Shown here one piece after another: positions 40,136 through 52,009 of a DNA stretch of 64,000 bases (position 1 is the stretch's first letter; each line of letters starts with the position of its first letter). The stretch is from assembly GCA_021613535.1 (NCBI GenBank), contig CP075495.1:13392001-13456000 (forward strand). The letters run 5' to 3'. The notes under the pieces were generated by a model, which was given only the letters and a program-made list of their open reading frames with translations, was not told where the DNA came from and searched no databases. Position numbers and translations under genes: made by a program. This DNA comes from Adineta vaga. Its lineage: Eukaryota > Rotifera.

Positions 40136-41203
40136 ATCAAATCAAATCAACGATTTTCTTAATCTCCTGTGTTATCCAATCGTACCATTCTTGTTTATAT
40201 ATATATATCATTAGACGCTTTCTTCTTCCACCAGATACTATCGTTCATACAAAACAACGAAATGTTTTTTTGCTCTGTTTTACAAATATGTTCCTTGTTG
40301 GCGAATGATCATATGTGTATGTGTGTGTGTGTATTGTCTGTTATATATGTATACAATTTTTTTTTCTGTCCAATTGTTAAAACTATTCTGTTTTTTCTTC
40401 CTCATGCCGCTTCTTTATGTCTTACATATCTCACTGTTCCCTTGTCACTCTTTTGTTTGTTTATTTGTTTTACATCTATTTTTTCACTCTGCTATTTGTG
40501 TATGAGGATGGTCTTCTTTACAGCAAACAATAAGAGTTCAGTTCTCTTTTTTTTTTCTTTCTATTTTTACGTATGTGAAACTAAGATGAGATAAAATAAA
40601 CAAAATATCTGCAAAAACAATGTATACATATATTTCCAACAACAACAAACTGGTGATGAATTTGATCTAGTATGAATATAATATGAATGAAATCAAATAT
40701 GATTATTAATGAAGAAAAATATAGGTTGATTTTATTTGCATTTTGTTTCGAGAAAAATTGCATATAGATATGATTTGTAATTATATATTTTTTATCTTTC
40801 AATATTGTTTTTCTTGCACTTTATTCTATTTTGAGACTCTATACGATTAGATTAAATCAAATCAATGATTGAAATAAAATAAGTATTGCAATGTAATCGT
40901 TGTATCAACAAGCATTTAAATATATTTTCAGCTATTATTTTCATGAAGGTCGAATGAATACTTTGTATTGAGGTAATAACCAACACAAATTCATTTTTTA
41001 CGCCTACCTTTAAAGTAAATAACTGAAGGGAGATGATTCATGAAATGAATACACGTTTTTCTTTTTTCTTATTCCAAAGCTAAATCAAATATAAAACTAA
41101 TACCTATACGAGAACAAAAAACGCACGGCAGTACACTATAATATAGCACAGTATCGATCTTTTCAGCGTATCGTCGTGCCAATATAAATCCTACGTCAAA
41201 AGA
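40136..41203. other. intergenic between supervillin and DNase gene
   Basis: 3' UTR and T-rich sequence after the supervillin stop, then the DNase promoter region. A TATA-like AATATAAATC sits about 20 nt before the DNase ATG. Open frames at 40169-40594 are T-rich and not credible. Confidence 0.45.
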
Positions 41204-42248
41204 ATGCGGATCTGTTCAAGCGTTGTCTTCTTGATATTTGTGTTGGATGTATACATATCTGCTGTTCGAATTGGTTCATTTAATTTACATCAATATGGTA
41301 GTAAGAAAGCAGCCAATGCAACATTAACTGATCTTGTTGCAAAAATTTTGAATGATTTTGATATAGCCATAATTCAAGAGATTACCGATGTTACTATAAA
41401 AGCTCCATATGTTTTATTTGATGCATTGAATAAAATATCGAAAACAAAACCATATACGATGACATTGAGTGAACGTGTCGGACGATCATCAACCAAAGAA
41501 CAATATATATTTTTCAATCGTGAATCAACATCAGGTGTAAAATTAATTAATTATTATCTTTATGAAGATACAGAAGATTATTTCGAACGACCTCCGTAAG
41601 AACTAAAATTTAGTATCTTTTGGTTTTATTTTTCAATGTTATTTTAGTTTCATAGGAACATTCGAAGTAATAAGTAAAGATTCATCAGGTGTGAAATATT
41701 TCACTATTATGGATGTTCATTTACGACCAGATTCCGCTTATCAAGAATTAATTGATATGCGCCGTGTTATCAGAGATTTTATTATTAAAAATACTCGTTA
41801 TTTTACGGATACATCAACGTCGTTAGCACAAGCTTTGGCACAAAATGTGATTGATGCAACAGCTAGTAACAAACCAAGTTTAAAAACCAATCATCCCATT
41901 CTAATCATTGGTGATTTCAATGCTGATTGTTCCTATATTTCTCTCAAACGTCAAGAAACACTACGGTATGTAGAGATCAACTTCAGTTTTCCATCACAAT
42001 CATACATATTCATTTTTAGTTCGATTAATTTTGCTGATTTTACATGGGTAATTAACAATGAAGTTAAAACAAATACTCGACAAACATGTACATATGATCG
42101 TATTTTTGTCAATGGAGATAAATTTGTCAAAGCTATTGTTCCAAGAAGTAATACAACAGTTGATTTTCAAACACGATTTGGTATGACATTAGATCAAGCA
42201 CTTGGTGTGAGTGATCATTTTCCAATAAAATTCGATATTAACTGGTAA
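41204..42248 (+). CDS. secreted DNase I-family endonuclease
   Basis: Three exons: 41204-41595, 41648-41965, 42020-42248; 312 aa. An N-terminal hydrophobic signal peptide (MRICSSVVFLIFVLDVYISA) implies secretion. The endonuclease/exonuclease/phosphatase core is complete: QEITD with catalytic Glu near residue 59, FTIMDVHLRPD with the catalytic His near 155, IGDFNADCSY (metal/phosphate-binding Asp and Asn), TYDRIF, and VSDHFPI with the second catalytic His near 303. GRSSTKEQYIFFNR matches the GRNSYKERYLFVYR segment of DNase I. It should cleave DNA in the presence of divalent cations outside the cell or in digestive compartments. Whether it is closer to DNase1 or a DNase1-like member cannot be settled by eye. 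It converges on the AT-hook-like gene. Confidence 0.93.
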
Positions 42249-42379
42249 TAAACTGACATTTATTTTATGCTCTTATTATAAATGAAATATAAATACGATA
42301 ATTAATAACTTTATTTATGTTTCAATCAATCATACAAATACGCTGGAATTAAGATATAAGAAATATAAAAATAGATACA

Positions 42380-42398
42380 TCACACACACACACACACA
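42380..42398. repeat. (CA)n microsatellite
   Basis: Pure CA dinucleotide run in the short convergent spacer between the DNase gene and the AT-hook-like gene. Confidence 0.9.
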
Positions 42399-42516
42399 TG
42401 TTTCATTATTGAGAGAATTTAGAAGAGACCTATTTGTACAATTACATTAAAAGTAAGACTACAAGTATTGATACGATATAAAAGAAAGTAGAAGAATATG
42501 TTCAGATTGATTTAAT

Positions 42517-45432
42517 CTAATTGGTTTTAGTTTTCTTAGCTGGATTTGTTTTACTGGCTGATGATGGAGCTTTACGAGCTCTCTTTGGTTGTTTTGCTGG
42601 TGGTTCGTCTAGAAAAACAAATCACTAATGAGAAAAAAAATGAATGCGAAAAGACTAACCATCATCACTATTGTTTTCAGCTTCAACATTATCATCAGCA
42701 TTTGTGCGATCATCGAATGGTTCATCTTCAGCACTACGTTTTTTGCTAGCAGTTGTACTGGTTTTTTTGTCTGATGATGGAGCAGATCGTTTTGTCGGTC
42801 CTTTTTTTGTTGTAGTATTATTTGATTTATCATCAGCTGAATCTTCACCTTCGGAAAGATCAAGGTCATTTTCGACTGAACCGGCATTTTCAGCATTTTC
42901 ATGTGGTTTCTTTGGTGAACCTGGAGGTTTACCGTTGTGACTAGTTGTGGTTCTCTTATCGGAAGATGCTGCTTCACTTTCATCTTTCATTTCTTCAAAA
43001 CAAAACAAACAAGTCTTGTTAGAAAAACGTAAAAAATCTGAATCTTTACCATGATCATAATCGATTTCTTGATCATTTTTCTTATTAGTTCGACCTTGTT
43101 TACGACTAGTTTTGCCTTTCGCCTTTTTACTTGGTGATTCATCTTCATTTTCAATATTACCATCATCACCACTAGCTATAAAAATAATTCAGTTACCAAT
43201 CATAAATCGAATATGTCTTTTATTTACCAGTATCATTTTCACCATCTTGATTGACAGTTTTCTTTTTTTGAGCTGGTTTACGACCTGGTCTACCTTTGGC
43301 TTTCTTTGTTGGTGATACACCATCACTTTCGGTATTATCATCGCCAGTGGCTTGAAAATAGATCAATACATTGTTTTATCAATTTCTTCATATAATAACT
43401 TACCAGTTTCTGTATCCCGATCAGTATCCTTTTTCGATGCAGTTTTACCCTTTTGAGCTGGTTTACGACCTGGTCTACCTTTGACTTTCTTGCTTGGTGA
43501 TGCACTTTCATTTCCAGTTTTGTCTTCATCACCAGTAGCTTTAAAAATAATAATCAACATACTAATTTTTAATTGAAATTATAACTTACCAGTTTCATTG
43601 TCGTTTTCTTGATTATTCTTTTTTCCTTTCGAAGCTGATTTGCCTTTTGTTGTTTTACTTGGTGATGCATTCTCATTTTCAGCACCATCATCATCAGTAA
43701 CTAAAAAGATTTGTTATAAGATAAATCAAAACGAATGATGAATCAAACCTTTTTGATCTGTATTTTTATGTGTTGTCGATTTATTTGTTTGACCTGCTTT
43801 ACCTTTAGCTTTTTTCATTGGTGATTGATCTTCATTTTCACCATTACCGTCATCACCACTAGCTATAAAAATAATTCAGTTACCAATCATAAATCGAATA
43901 TGTCTTTTATTTACCAGTATCATTTTCACCATCTTGATTGACAGTTTTCTTTTTTTGAGCTGGTTTACGACCTGGTCTACCTTTGGCTTTCTTTGTTGGT
44001 GATACACCATCACTTTCGGTATTATCATCGCCAGTAGCTTGAAAATAGATCAATACATTGTTTTATCAATTTCTTCATATAATAACTTACCAGTTTCTGT
44101 ATCTTGATCAGTATCCTTTTTCGATGCAGTTTTACTCTTTTGAGCTGGTTTACGACCTGGTCTACCTTTGGCTTTCTTACTTGGTGATGCACTTTCATTT
44201 CCAGTTTTGTCTTCATCACCAGTAGCTTTAAAAATAATAATCAACATACTAATTTTTAATTGAAATTATCACTTACCAGTTTCATTGTCATTTTCTTGAT
44301 TATTCTTTTTTCCTTTTGAAGCTGATTTACCTTTTGTTGTTTTACTTGGTGATGCATTCTCATTTTCAGCACCATCATCATCAGTAACTAAAAAGATTTG
44401 TTATAAGATAAATCAAAACGAATGATGAGTCAAACCTTTTTGATCTGTATTTTTATGTGTTGTCGATTTATTTGTTTGACCTGCTTTACCTTTAGCTTTT
44501 TTCATTGGTGATTGATCTTCATTTTCACCATTACCGTCATCACCACTAGCTATAAAAATAATTCAGTTACCAATCATAAATCGAATATGTCTTTTATTTA
44601 CCAGTATCATTTTCACCATCTTGATTGTCAGCTTTCTTTTTTTGAGCCGGTTTACGTCCTCGTTTACCTTTGGCTTTCTTTGATGGTGATACATCTTCAT
44701 CTTCTGTATTATCATCACCTGTATTTTGTTGATGTTGATCATCATCATCGCCGTCAGTTTTCTTATTTTTATGTGCAGCACCTGTACGTTTACCAGTTGA
44801 TTTATTTGAAGTCGATTTCTTTTCATCTTCTTCAGTATGATCTATATGAAAAAAGCAATAGTATTGAATTAAACTAAATATTGAGATAATACTTTCGTCT
44901 TCTTGTTTGGAAGCTGTTTTATCATGTTGCCGTTTGCCACCACGAGCATTTGTTGATTTAGATGGTGTTTTCTTTGACAAATGTTCATCATCAATTTGTT
45001 CTTCAGCTGTTTCAACTTTTTTATCTGGTTGTTCAAGAAACTAAAACAAACAATTGAATTAATAGATATGCAAATGATTAGACACTTACTTCAGCTGCTT
45101 CTTCTTGAAGTAATTCAGTTTCAGTTTTTCTATGAGAATGAGCATGTTGGTTATGCTAGATAGATGAATTTTAGAGAAAAAAATATCAAAGAAAAGAAAT
45201 TTTACATCAGCATCTTTTGATTTTGGACTTGTTTGTTCATTATTTTCCATTAATTCTTGATCATTATTATTATTATTATTATTATCATCTTCATCTCGCT
45301 AAATAAAATCACTTGTTATCAAACAGATTTACATTTATTTTAAAATTAACTAACTAAATGCATATGTTTTGTTTCGGCTTCACCTGTATTACCGCTTGAT
45401 GTTTTGGTATTCGTTCCTTTTTTTGGTGGCAT
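42517..45432 (-). CDS. Lys/acidic AT-hook-like repeat protein
   Basis: Sixteen exons: 45432-45355, 45298-45206, 45155-45090, 45040-44893, 44841-44602, 44549-44436, 44387-44277, 44225-44091, 44037-43915, 43862-43749, 43700-43590, 43538-43404, 43350-43228, 43175-43050, 42992-42660, 42608-42517. Phases close to 713 aa; exons 6-14 are all phase 1-1, so they can be duplicated freely. Each repeat has an acidic Asp/Glu/Asn part, SPSKK or SPTKK, and a basic part such as AKGRPGRKPAQK, whose GRP core resembles an AT-hook that inserts in the minor groove of AT-rich DNA. The whole protein is disordered and highly charged, as in nucleolar or chromatin architectural proteins. Exons 6-9 and 10-13 are near-identical copies. 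I do not recognise an orthologue; nuclear location is inferred. It is head-to-head with the coiled-coil gene. Confidence 0.82.
43171..44544 (-). repeat. tandem duplication, two 687-bp copies
   Basis: Two copies (43171-43857 and 43858-44544) align end to end with an offset of exactly 687 bp, introns included. By eye I count about 11 substitutions and no indels, roughly 98% identity. Homology continues for about 90 bp past 44544 into exon 5, which is an older relative. Each copy carries four exons (483 coding nt, 161 codons), so the duplication keeps frame. Confidence 0.92.
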
Positions 45433-45918
45433 GACTAGAACAGTGAAGATCACAAGTTAAATGATAAGTTTCCTAACAAAATATATGCACTTTACTTTTG
45501 TTGATTGATTGTTTCACTTAAGTGTTATATTAGAAAATGATAGACGAAAAAGAAGAATCTCGATCTAGAATGAAAAAGAAACAATAGGCATATATTTAAG
45601 TCATGACATAAAGGACATTCAGTTAAAATCTACTATTGCACTCGAAAGTAAAGAATTTTATAACAAAGAATAAAAATTAAGAACTGAAGTTCGTAAAAGT
45701 ATTACAATCTACTCAATTTATTCTTTAAATTGCCGCAAATATACTATGTTTTTTATCGTTGTGTTCATTTAACACACTTGTGCACTATTCAACATTTACG
45801 TACGACTAATAGAGAAAGAGAGGATCACTAAGACAACTGAAGAAGAAAGTTAATGCATGTTGAATAGTTCTATTCTATTGATCGTGTCGCATCGCATGTT
45901 CAGCAGCGTTCAAATTGT
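45433..45918. promoter_or_regulatory. bidirectional intergenic region
   Basis: 486 bp between divergent start codons of the AT-hook-like gene (minus) and the coiled-coil gene (plus). Promoters of both must lie here. No named element can be supported. Confidence 0.4.
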
Positions 45919-48900
45919 ATGGCTGAAGTAAAGACTTTTCCAATGTTAATAGATATTGCAACTGAATCAAAGTAAGATATAGATAGGAATAATAAATAAA
46001 ATAAAGTAATGATTTTTCTTTTCTTTTTATTCAAGAGTTCAACATGATTTATCAAAAGATGTTTCGAATAATACTACAGATGATATTCGATCACAAAATC
46101 GTGAACAACTAATTGAAAAACTTCAACGAGTAATTCAAGAAAAAAATGCTTCAATACAAAAACTTGAAGATCGGTAAATAATCATTATTCATCTTTGAAT
46201 TTTATACATTATAATTAAATCGAATATTTAGTGAACAATCTTTAACAGATACACTTAAGAAACGCAATATAGAATTTCAAGTTCTTGAAGATAGATTAAA
46301 ACAATTCGGAGAAAAGGTGAAATAATTAGTTTTCTTGAACTTTTCATATCAATGAATTTTTTAGACATGTACATTTGAACAATTACATCAATTACAAGTA
46401 CAAGCATTTGAAAAGACAGTACGCGATTTTCAGAAGGAAAATGACCGTAAAAATAATTGATACGTTTATTTATTTCGAAATTCATATTTATGCATTTCTT
46501 AGGTTTATGTGAACAGATTCGTAATTTAACAAAAGAATTGACTGAAAAAACAACTTTCGATGTAATCAATCAAGAAAAACTTCAGGTTAATTATATTTCT
46601 TGTTTTTTAACATGTAAAATGTACGCTTCATTTTCTTAGACATTCGATCGAATTATTGGTGATATTCAACTTTGGCGACAAAAACTTGATTCATACAAAT
46701 CTACCATTGAAAAACGTGAAGAAACAATTGCTAATCTCAAGTAAATTCTTTTCTAAAATCATTTATAAAAGTTTACCATTTCTCTTCATGTAGAAATGAA
46801 ATCAATGATCTGAATAAGAAAAAACAAACAAGTAAATGACATGATATTCAAAAAAAGAAACAAAAGAATTTATTTCATTTCATTTTAGATGGAATTTCCG
46901 AAGAGAATTCATTACGATTACAAATTGTAAATCTTGAAAATGTAAGTACAACGATAGTATATCATACTTTCACATACTCTCGAATGAATTCAACTTTTTA
47001 GATTGTACAAGATCGAGATAATGAAATTGAACATTTAAAAACTACATTTCGTCGTGTTCGTGATACTTTACAACCAGTAAGTTACTTTTGCTCATCAAAT
47101 TTCAATACAAAAGTCTCTTATATTTCAAGAATCATCATCTTTCACACGAAAGTCGTTGGCAAAGTTGTAATGAAAATATTGGACGAAATCATTCACCTTC
47201 CACATCATCTCATCGAAAACGTTCAACATCTCCATCTGATCATAATCTATCATCTTCATTCAATACAGATTTATTACAAAAGAAATTTCAAATTTTAACT
47301 AATCGTTTTAATAATCTTCAACAATTACTTGCTAAACGTGATGATCATATAATTACATTGAAAAAAGTTCATGATAAACGTTGGTTACGTTTAAAACATT
47401 TACAAAAACAATATCGATCATTAAAAGATGAATTGCAATCTTATACAGATGATGAAATTGCACAAAATAATACAAAACAAGATTATTCTTATCGAAAAGC
47501 AATTCATAAAACTAAAAATAGTTGTTCTGTATGTAATGATCAACGATGGAGAAAAACAAATGGTATACCGAAGAAGACATTGAAACAAGAAGATGATGAT
47601 CATGTTTGGAATGAAATTACGAAATATAAACGAGAATATGCAAGATTAACTAATGAAAAGTAAGATTTCGTTTCTAACAATCAATATTTGACCTTTTGAT
47701 TTAGTTTAAGTTTACATGAAAAAATTGATTTACAAGACGTTGAAATTAATGAACAAATTATTGTTATTGATGAACTTCGTAATGAAATTCAAAGATTAAT
47801 TGAAAAAGATGATCAAGCGTCATCACCACCACCACCACCACCACCACCACCACCTGTTGATAAATCATCAAATATAAAACAAAAAGAACTTTATGAAAAA
47901 GTCTATCAACTTGAAAATGAACGAACTTGTTTAATATTCGAACATGAACGTATTAAAACAGATTATAATCTATGTCTTGATGACAAACAACAGTTAATTC
48001 AAGAAAAAAATCAATCTAATATTGAATTAAAAAAAGCTAAACTTCGAATTCTTTCATTGCAAGATCAAATTTTCAAACTAAAACGAAATCTTAATGATAA
48101 AAAGGAGATTAGTTCTTCGTCAATATCAACAATCAATCGACGAATTATTAAAAAGAAACCAAAAAAACCCATAATGAATAAATCATGTTTAGAATTATTA
48201 TTAGATCAAAATTCAACACTTATAGATGAACAATTAAATCAATCAGTAATATCTGATCGACGACGACAGCGATCTTGTAGTCTCTGTATTCATCAAAACG
48301 ATAATTTATTATCAAAACATAATAAACAATCATCATTACCAAGAAAAAGATGTTCGTATTTCATATGAATTTTGTTTTTCAATCTCGAAAATATTTGTAT
48401 TCAGATGGACGAAATTTTCTAACAAAATTGAGTCGAAAATCTTCTACGCCGATATCGGTCGATCAATCTTCTTCAATTCGCGTAAAGATAGATAAACGAA
48501 AAGTATTTAAACTATGAATTTTATTATAGACTGCTTCATTACGTAAACAAATTGAACAATTACAAACTGATTTATGTAATTCTCGTGAAGAAAATGATCA
48601 TCTTAATCAACGTCTAACAATGACATTAAGTCGTATTAATATTCTGAAAACAACCAATGAAGTTTGTTATTTCATTTTCTCATTTAAATCAAATCTATTT
48701 CTCATATTCTATTTAGAAACTTACTGTTGAATGTAATAAATTAAAAACAAATCAATCGATATCTCTTAATCATGAAACAGCTAGTATTGATAGTACGGAA
48801 AATTTACATGAACGTCTTCGAAATATTTCATACGATGCGAATCAACAACGAAAATTGAATAAAACATTACAAATAGAAAATGAATTATTAACAAAAAATG

Positions 48901-50141
48901 TACAATCGATTACTGAAAAGTAAACTTCACATATATGAAAAGGAAAAATTTGACGTTAATCTTTGTATTTTAGATTGACTCATAATGAACGTGATATAGC
49001 AAGTAAACGATTATTAATTGAAACTTATAAAACACGATTAAATGAATTAGAAACAAATTTAACTCGTGCAAATGAAAGAAATACAAATAATGTATGTCGT
49101 TACTATCATCTTCTATTGATTGATTTGATTTGTTGTTTGAATATTTATAGAATGATGAAGAACGTATCAAAAGTTTAAATGATACAATAGAAAAACTACG
49201 AGCATCAGTAGGATATTTTTCAATATTCTACGTTTCAATTATTCTTCTTTGGTTTTTCATTAGATTGATTCATATAAAAATCGTCTACAAGCCGTAACAC
49301 GTGAAAAACATGAACTGGATTTACGTTATACTCAACTAATTGATGAACATCAGAAACTTGTAAGTAGATTTTTGAGAAGAAGAAATCGTTTTTGTTCTTA
49401 TTAAACTATTTTATTGAAATAGAAAACTCGTTTTGATGATCTTCAAACAAAATATCGTTTAAATGAACAACAATTACGACAAACTCGTCTATATAATGAA
49501 CAAATCAATGAAGAATTAATAACATCACGACGTTTATCCGAACAACAATTATTTACATTAAATACTAAAAGTCAAGAATCATTGAAAAAAATCACATTAG
49601 AATTAGATCGAACATTACAACGATTAAATCAATATGAAACATTTATTCATGTACATAAACATAATCTGTCTTTCTTTTCAATAAGAAATCTATTTATTTA
49701 GAATCTTCTTAATGAACTAATTCAACGAAATGTACAAATGAATGAAAATCTGAAAAAAACACGTGAATTTCAAAAGCAACGTGAATCATTATCAATGACA
49801 TTACCTGGCTTTGATTCAGCAATGAATACTGCAAGTAAAATTCTTAATTTAACTCAAGATGATTTAGATGAAATCATGTCGATAACGGATGAAAGTTTTC
49901 AAGTAAGATTAGTTTTTCTTTTTCATTTGATAATTATTGAAAAATAATTTTCTTATTTTTTTTTCCAAAGGGAATTTTTAAAGAAGAAAATTTAGATAAA
50001 AATGAAAAAATTCGACAAAAACTTTCCAAATTATTTCTATCAAACGAAGATATTTCAATGAAATTATTGAAAATTTTTAGTAAAAAGTTTGATGAATTAC
50101 AAACAACTAATCATGAATTAGCAATCGTACGAAATTTCTAA
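45919..50141 (+). CDS. large coiled-coil protein (possibly centlein-like), one frameshift
   Basis: Twenty exons: 45919-45971, 46036-46172, 46232-46316, 46365-46446, 46503-46585, 46640-46740, 46794-46831, 46889-46941, 47002-47076, 47130-47659, 47705-48351, 48405-48481, 48530-48661, 48717-48919, 48974-49091, 49151-49207, 49264-49359, 49423-49650, 49702-49902, 49971-50141. All junctions keep phase except that exon 2 is one base short: the A run at 46140-46145 has six A, seven being needed to join EQLIEKLQRVIQEK to ASIQKLEDREQSL. With that base the protein is 1055 aa. It is almost all coiled coil, with a basic Ser-rich insert near residues 245-265, an SSPPPPPPPPPPV tract and a Cys/Arg-rich patch (RRRQRSCSLC). 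The C-terminal ASKILNLTQDDLDEIM reminds me of centrosomal centlein, but this is a weak memory-based match. A centrosome or cilium role would be inference. Confidence 0.75.
47824..47853 (+). repeat. CCA repeat encoding poly-Pro
   Basis: Run of CCA codons coding ten consecutive Pro inside exon 11 of the coiled-coil gene, interrupting the helical region. Confidence 0.9.
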
Positions 50142-50530
50142 ATACGTTCTTTTTCTTCATGTGCAAACTATAGATCTTATTATCTCAGTGTGTATTATGA
50201 AATATTTTAGTGCTTTAATAATCTTTATTCGCTTCTATACATTTTGTGTGTTTATTAAAAATAGTTTGTAGAACATTTTAATATTCAATTGTTTCTTTAA
50301 CAAAGAATAAATTGTTTTCAATAACAAAATCGTGTTTATTATTTTCCTATTAATAATTATTCATCATGTCTCATTTCAAATCATAGAAAAATTCTTATTT
50401 TAATAGACAAAAATAATATATTTTTATAAATACAATATTAACCGAAACAAATAACAAAATAAATAAATGATTTCATGAATATTAAAGCGAAGTTTTATTG
50501 TTAGTAGAATGTCACTATTGTTATCATTGA
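50142..50530. other. convergent 3' ends
   Basis: 389 bp of AT-rich sequence between convergent stop codons of the coiled-coil gene and the ZFAND2-type gene. AATAAA-like elements occur, as expected for 3' UTRs. Nothing else seen. Confidence 0.5.
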
Positions 50531-51573
50531 TTATGCTTTACTTTGAATACTCTAAAAGATAGAAATGAATAAGATAGAAGAAAAATTGTTTTAGTTAGTT
50601 AACAAATGCTTACAGTATTGCGATTTTTACGTCGAGCTTCTTCTTGTTCACTGTCTTGTAAAGCTTTTGCTAATAAATAATCATTATCTTCTTGTGATCT
50701 ATTGTATTAAATGAAAATTAATTAGAAAAGAGAATCTTTTTAATTTAAAACTTACGTTTCATTTAAGGATAATTTCATTGCTAATGCCAATGCTTCATCT
50801 TCATTCTACATAATAAATAGTAACAATTACTTACAAATCTATTTAATCACATCTCATAATCTTACCATTGTTGTAGAATTACTAGGTTTGTTTTCATTAT
50901 TTACATTCATTTTTTTTATACGTTCGATTGCTGCAGCACTACAATAAGAAAAACAAATAAGTCGTATAATTCTAAATCATTATTCAATAATGATGAATTT
51001 ACCCAGCGAGATTCATTGTTCGACCAGTACTTTCGAATCCTTGACATTTATGATCTTCAGCAAATCGATGTTTTAAACAATATGTTTTCATACATTTGTC
51101 ACATTTGACTTGAATTGCTTCTCGTTGTTTACATGATGTCAATGAACATTTATTTGAATACACTTTTCCACGTTTTTTCATAGCTGGATCTGATTTACAA
51201 TCACGATCAATATGTGCTGATATGATAACATCCGGTGATTCATCACGATTTATTGATGAAACAGCTTGATTACACAGAGGACAAACAGGAATTTGAATAT
51301 TTTTACGACGTGGTGATGGACATTGATGTTCATCATATTTTATATGATCTTTACTGAAACATGGAAAAAAGACGACAGTTAGACAAAAGAAAATTTGAAA
51401 TTCAATTTTTACCATAGTATAGCAGGACAAGAATCACATTTCATTGGAAGAAAATCTAATGGGTAAAATAAAAATTCTTATTAATCAAGTTTAAAGTATA
51501 AGAAAACAAACGACATACCTAATCGATTGCATGATTTAACTGAACAATGTTTTCCAACGTGTGGGAGTTCCAT
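50531..51573 (-). CDS. ZFAND2: AN1-type zinc finger protein 2 (AIRAP/AIRAPL family)
   Basis: Seven exons: 51573-51519, 51455-51413, 51353-51003, 50938-50866, 50805-50756, 50698-50614, 50551-50531; 225 aa. It starts MELPHVGKHC, as in the family (MEFPDLGKHC). Two AN1 zinc fingers are clear: HCSVKSC...KCDSC...C...H near residues 9-45, and CSLTSCKQREAIQVKCDKC...YCLKH near 98-130. The C-terminus carries two ubiquitin-interacting motifs: EDEALALAMKLSLNE and DNDYLLAKALQDSEQE. This architecture matches ZFAND2B (AIRAPL), which binds ubiquitin chains, the proteasome and p97 at the ER; ZFAND2A lacks UIMs. Unlike vertebrate ZFAND2B, the protein ends SIQSKA with no CaaX prenylation box, so membrane anchoring by prenylation is not expected. 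If the last intron were retained the end would be VSIC, also not a CaaX. Confidence 0.92.
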
Positions 51574-52009
51574 AATGAATAATATCGACAAGAATCACAA
51601 AAAAATGGAAATAATCGAAATAAGAACGAGAATATAAATGAATCTGTATTGAAAAAATGCACCGTCATGGTCTGATGTCATATCATGTGTTCCATATGAT
51701 TCATCGTTCGTCTATATGAAGAACTGTCTCGAATGATTCAGATGTAACTCGTGGCGCTACCAATCATTCATAAACAGATAGCATTGGGTTTTTTAATGAA
51801 ATCTTAATTTTATTTGACTTCATTAAATTATTGTCATTTCTACCGATATTTTTTTTCTTCGAATTTTTCTCAAATAAAAATGAAACCTTCATCAAACTAC
51901 CTCAAATTCAATATGGTCGTCAATAACTGAGTACGCGGCGTAAGAGACGAGCGAAACACAGTTATTTCTTCGTTGTTTAAACGTAACAATTTGACTATTT
52001 TATTAACCG
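51574..52009. promoter_or_regulatory. bidirectional intergenic region
   Basis: 436 bp between divergent start codons of the ZFAND2-type gene and the 186-aa membrane protein gene. Both promoters must lie here. No specific element can be supported. Confidence 0.4.

Noticed and set aside
42671-42940. 89-codon plus-strand frame in the AT-hook-like gene
   Set aside because: Antisense of exon 15; Ser/Phe-rich peptide mirrors the Asp/Lys-rich sense strand.
43050-44841. Could the short repeated exon blocks be a CRISPR-like or satellite array?
   Set aside because: The repeat unit is 687 bp and carries in-frame exons with splice sites; it is a coding tandem duplication, not a CRISPR array or non-coding satellite.
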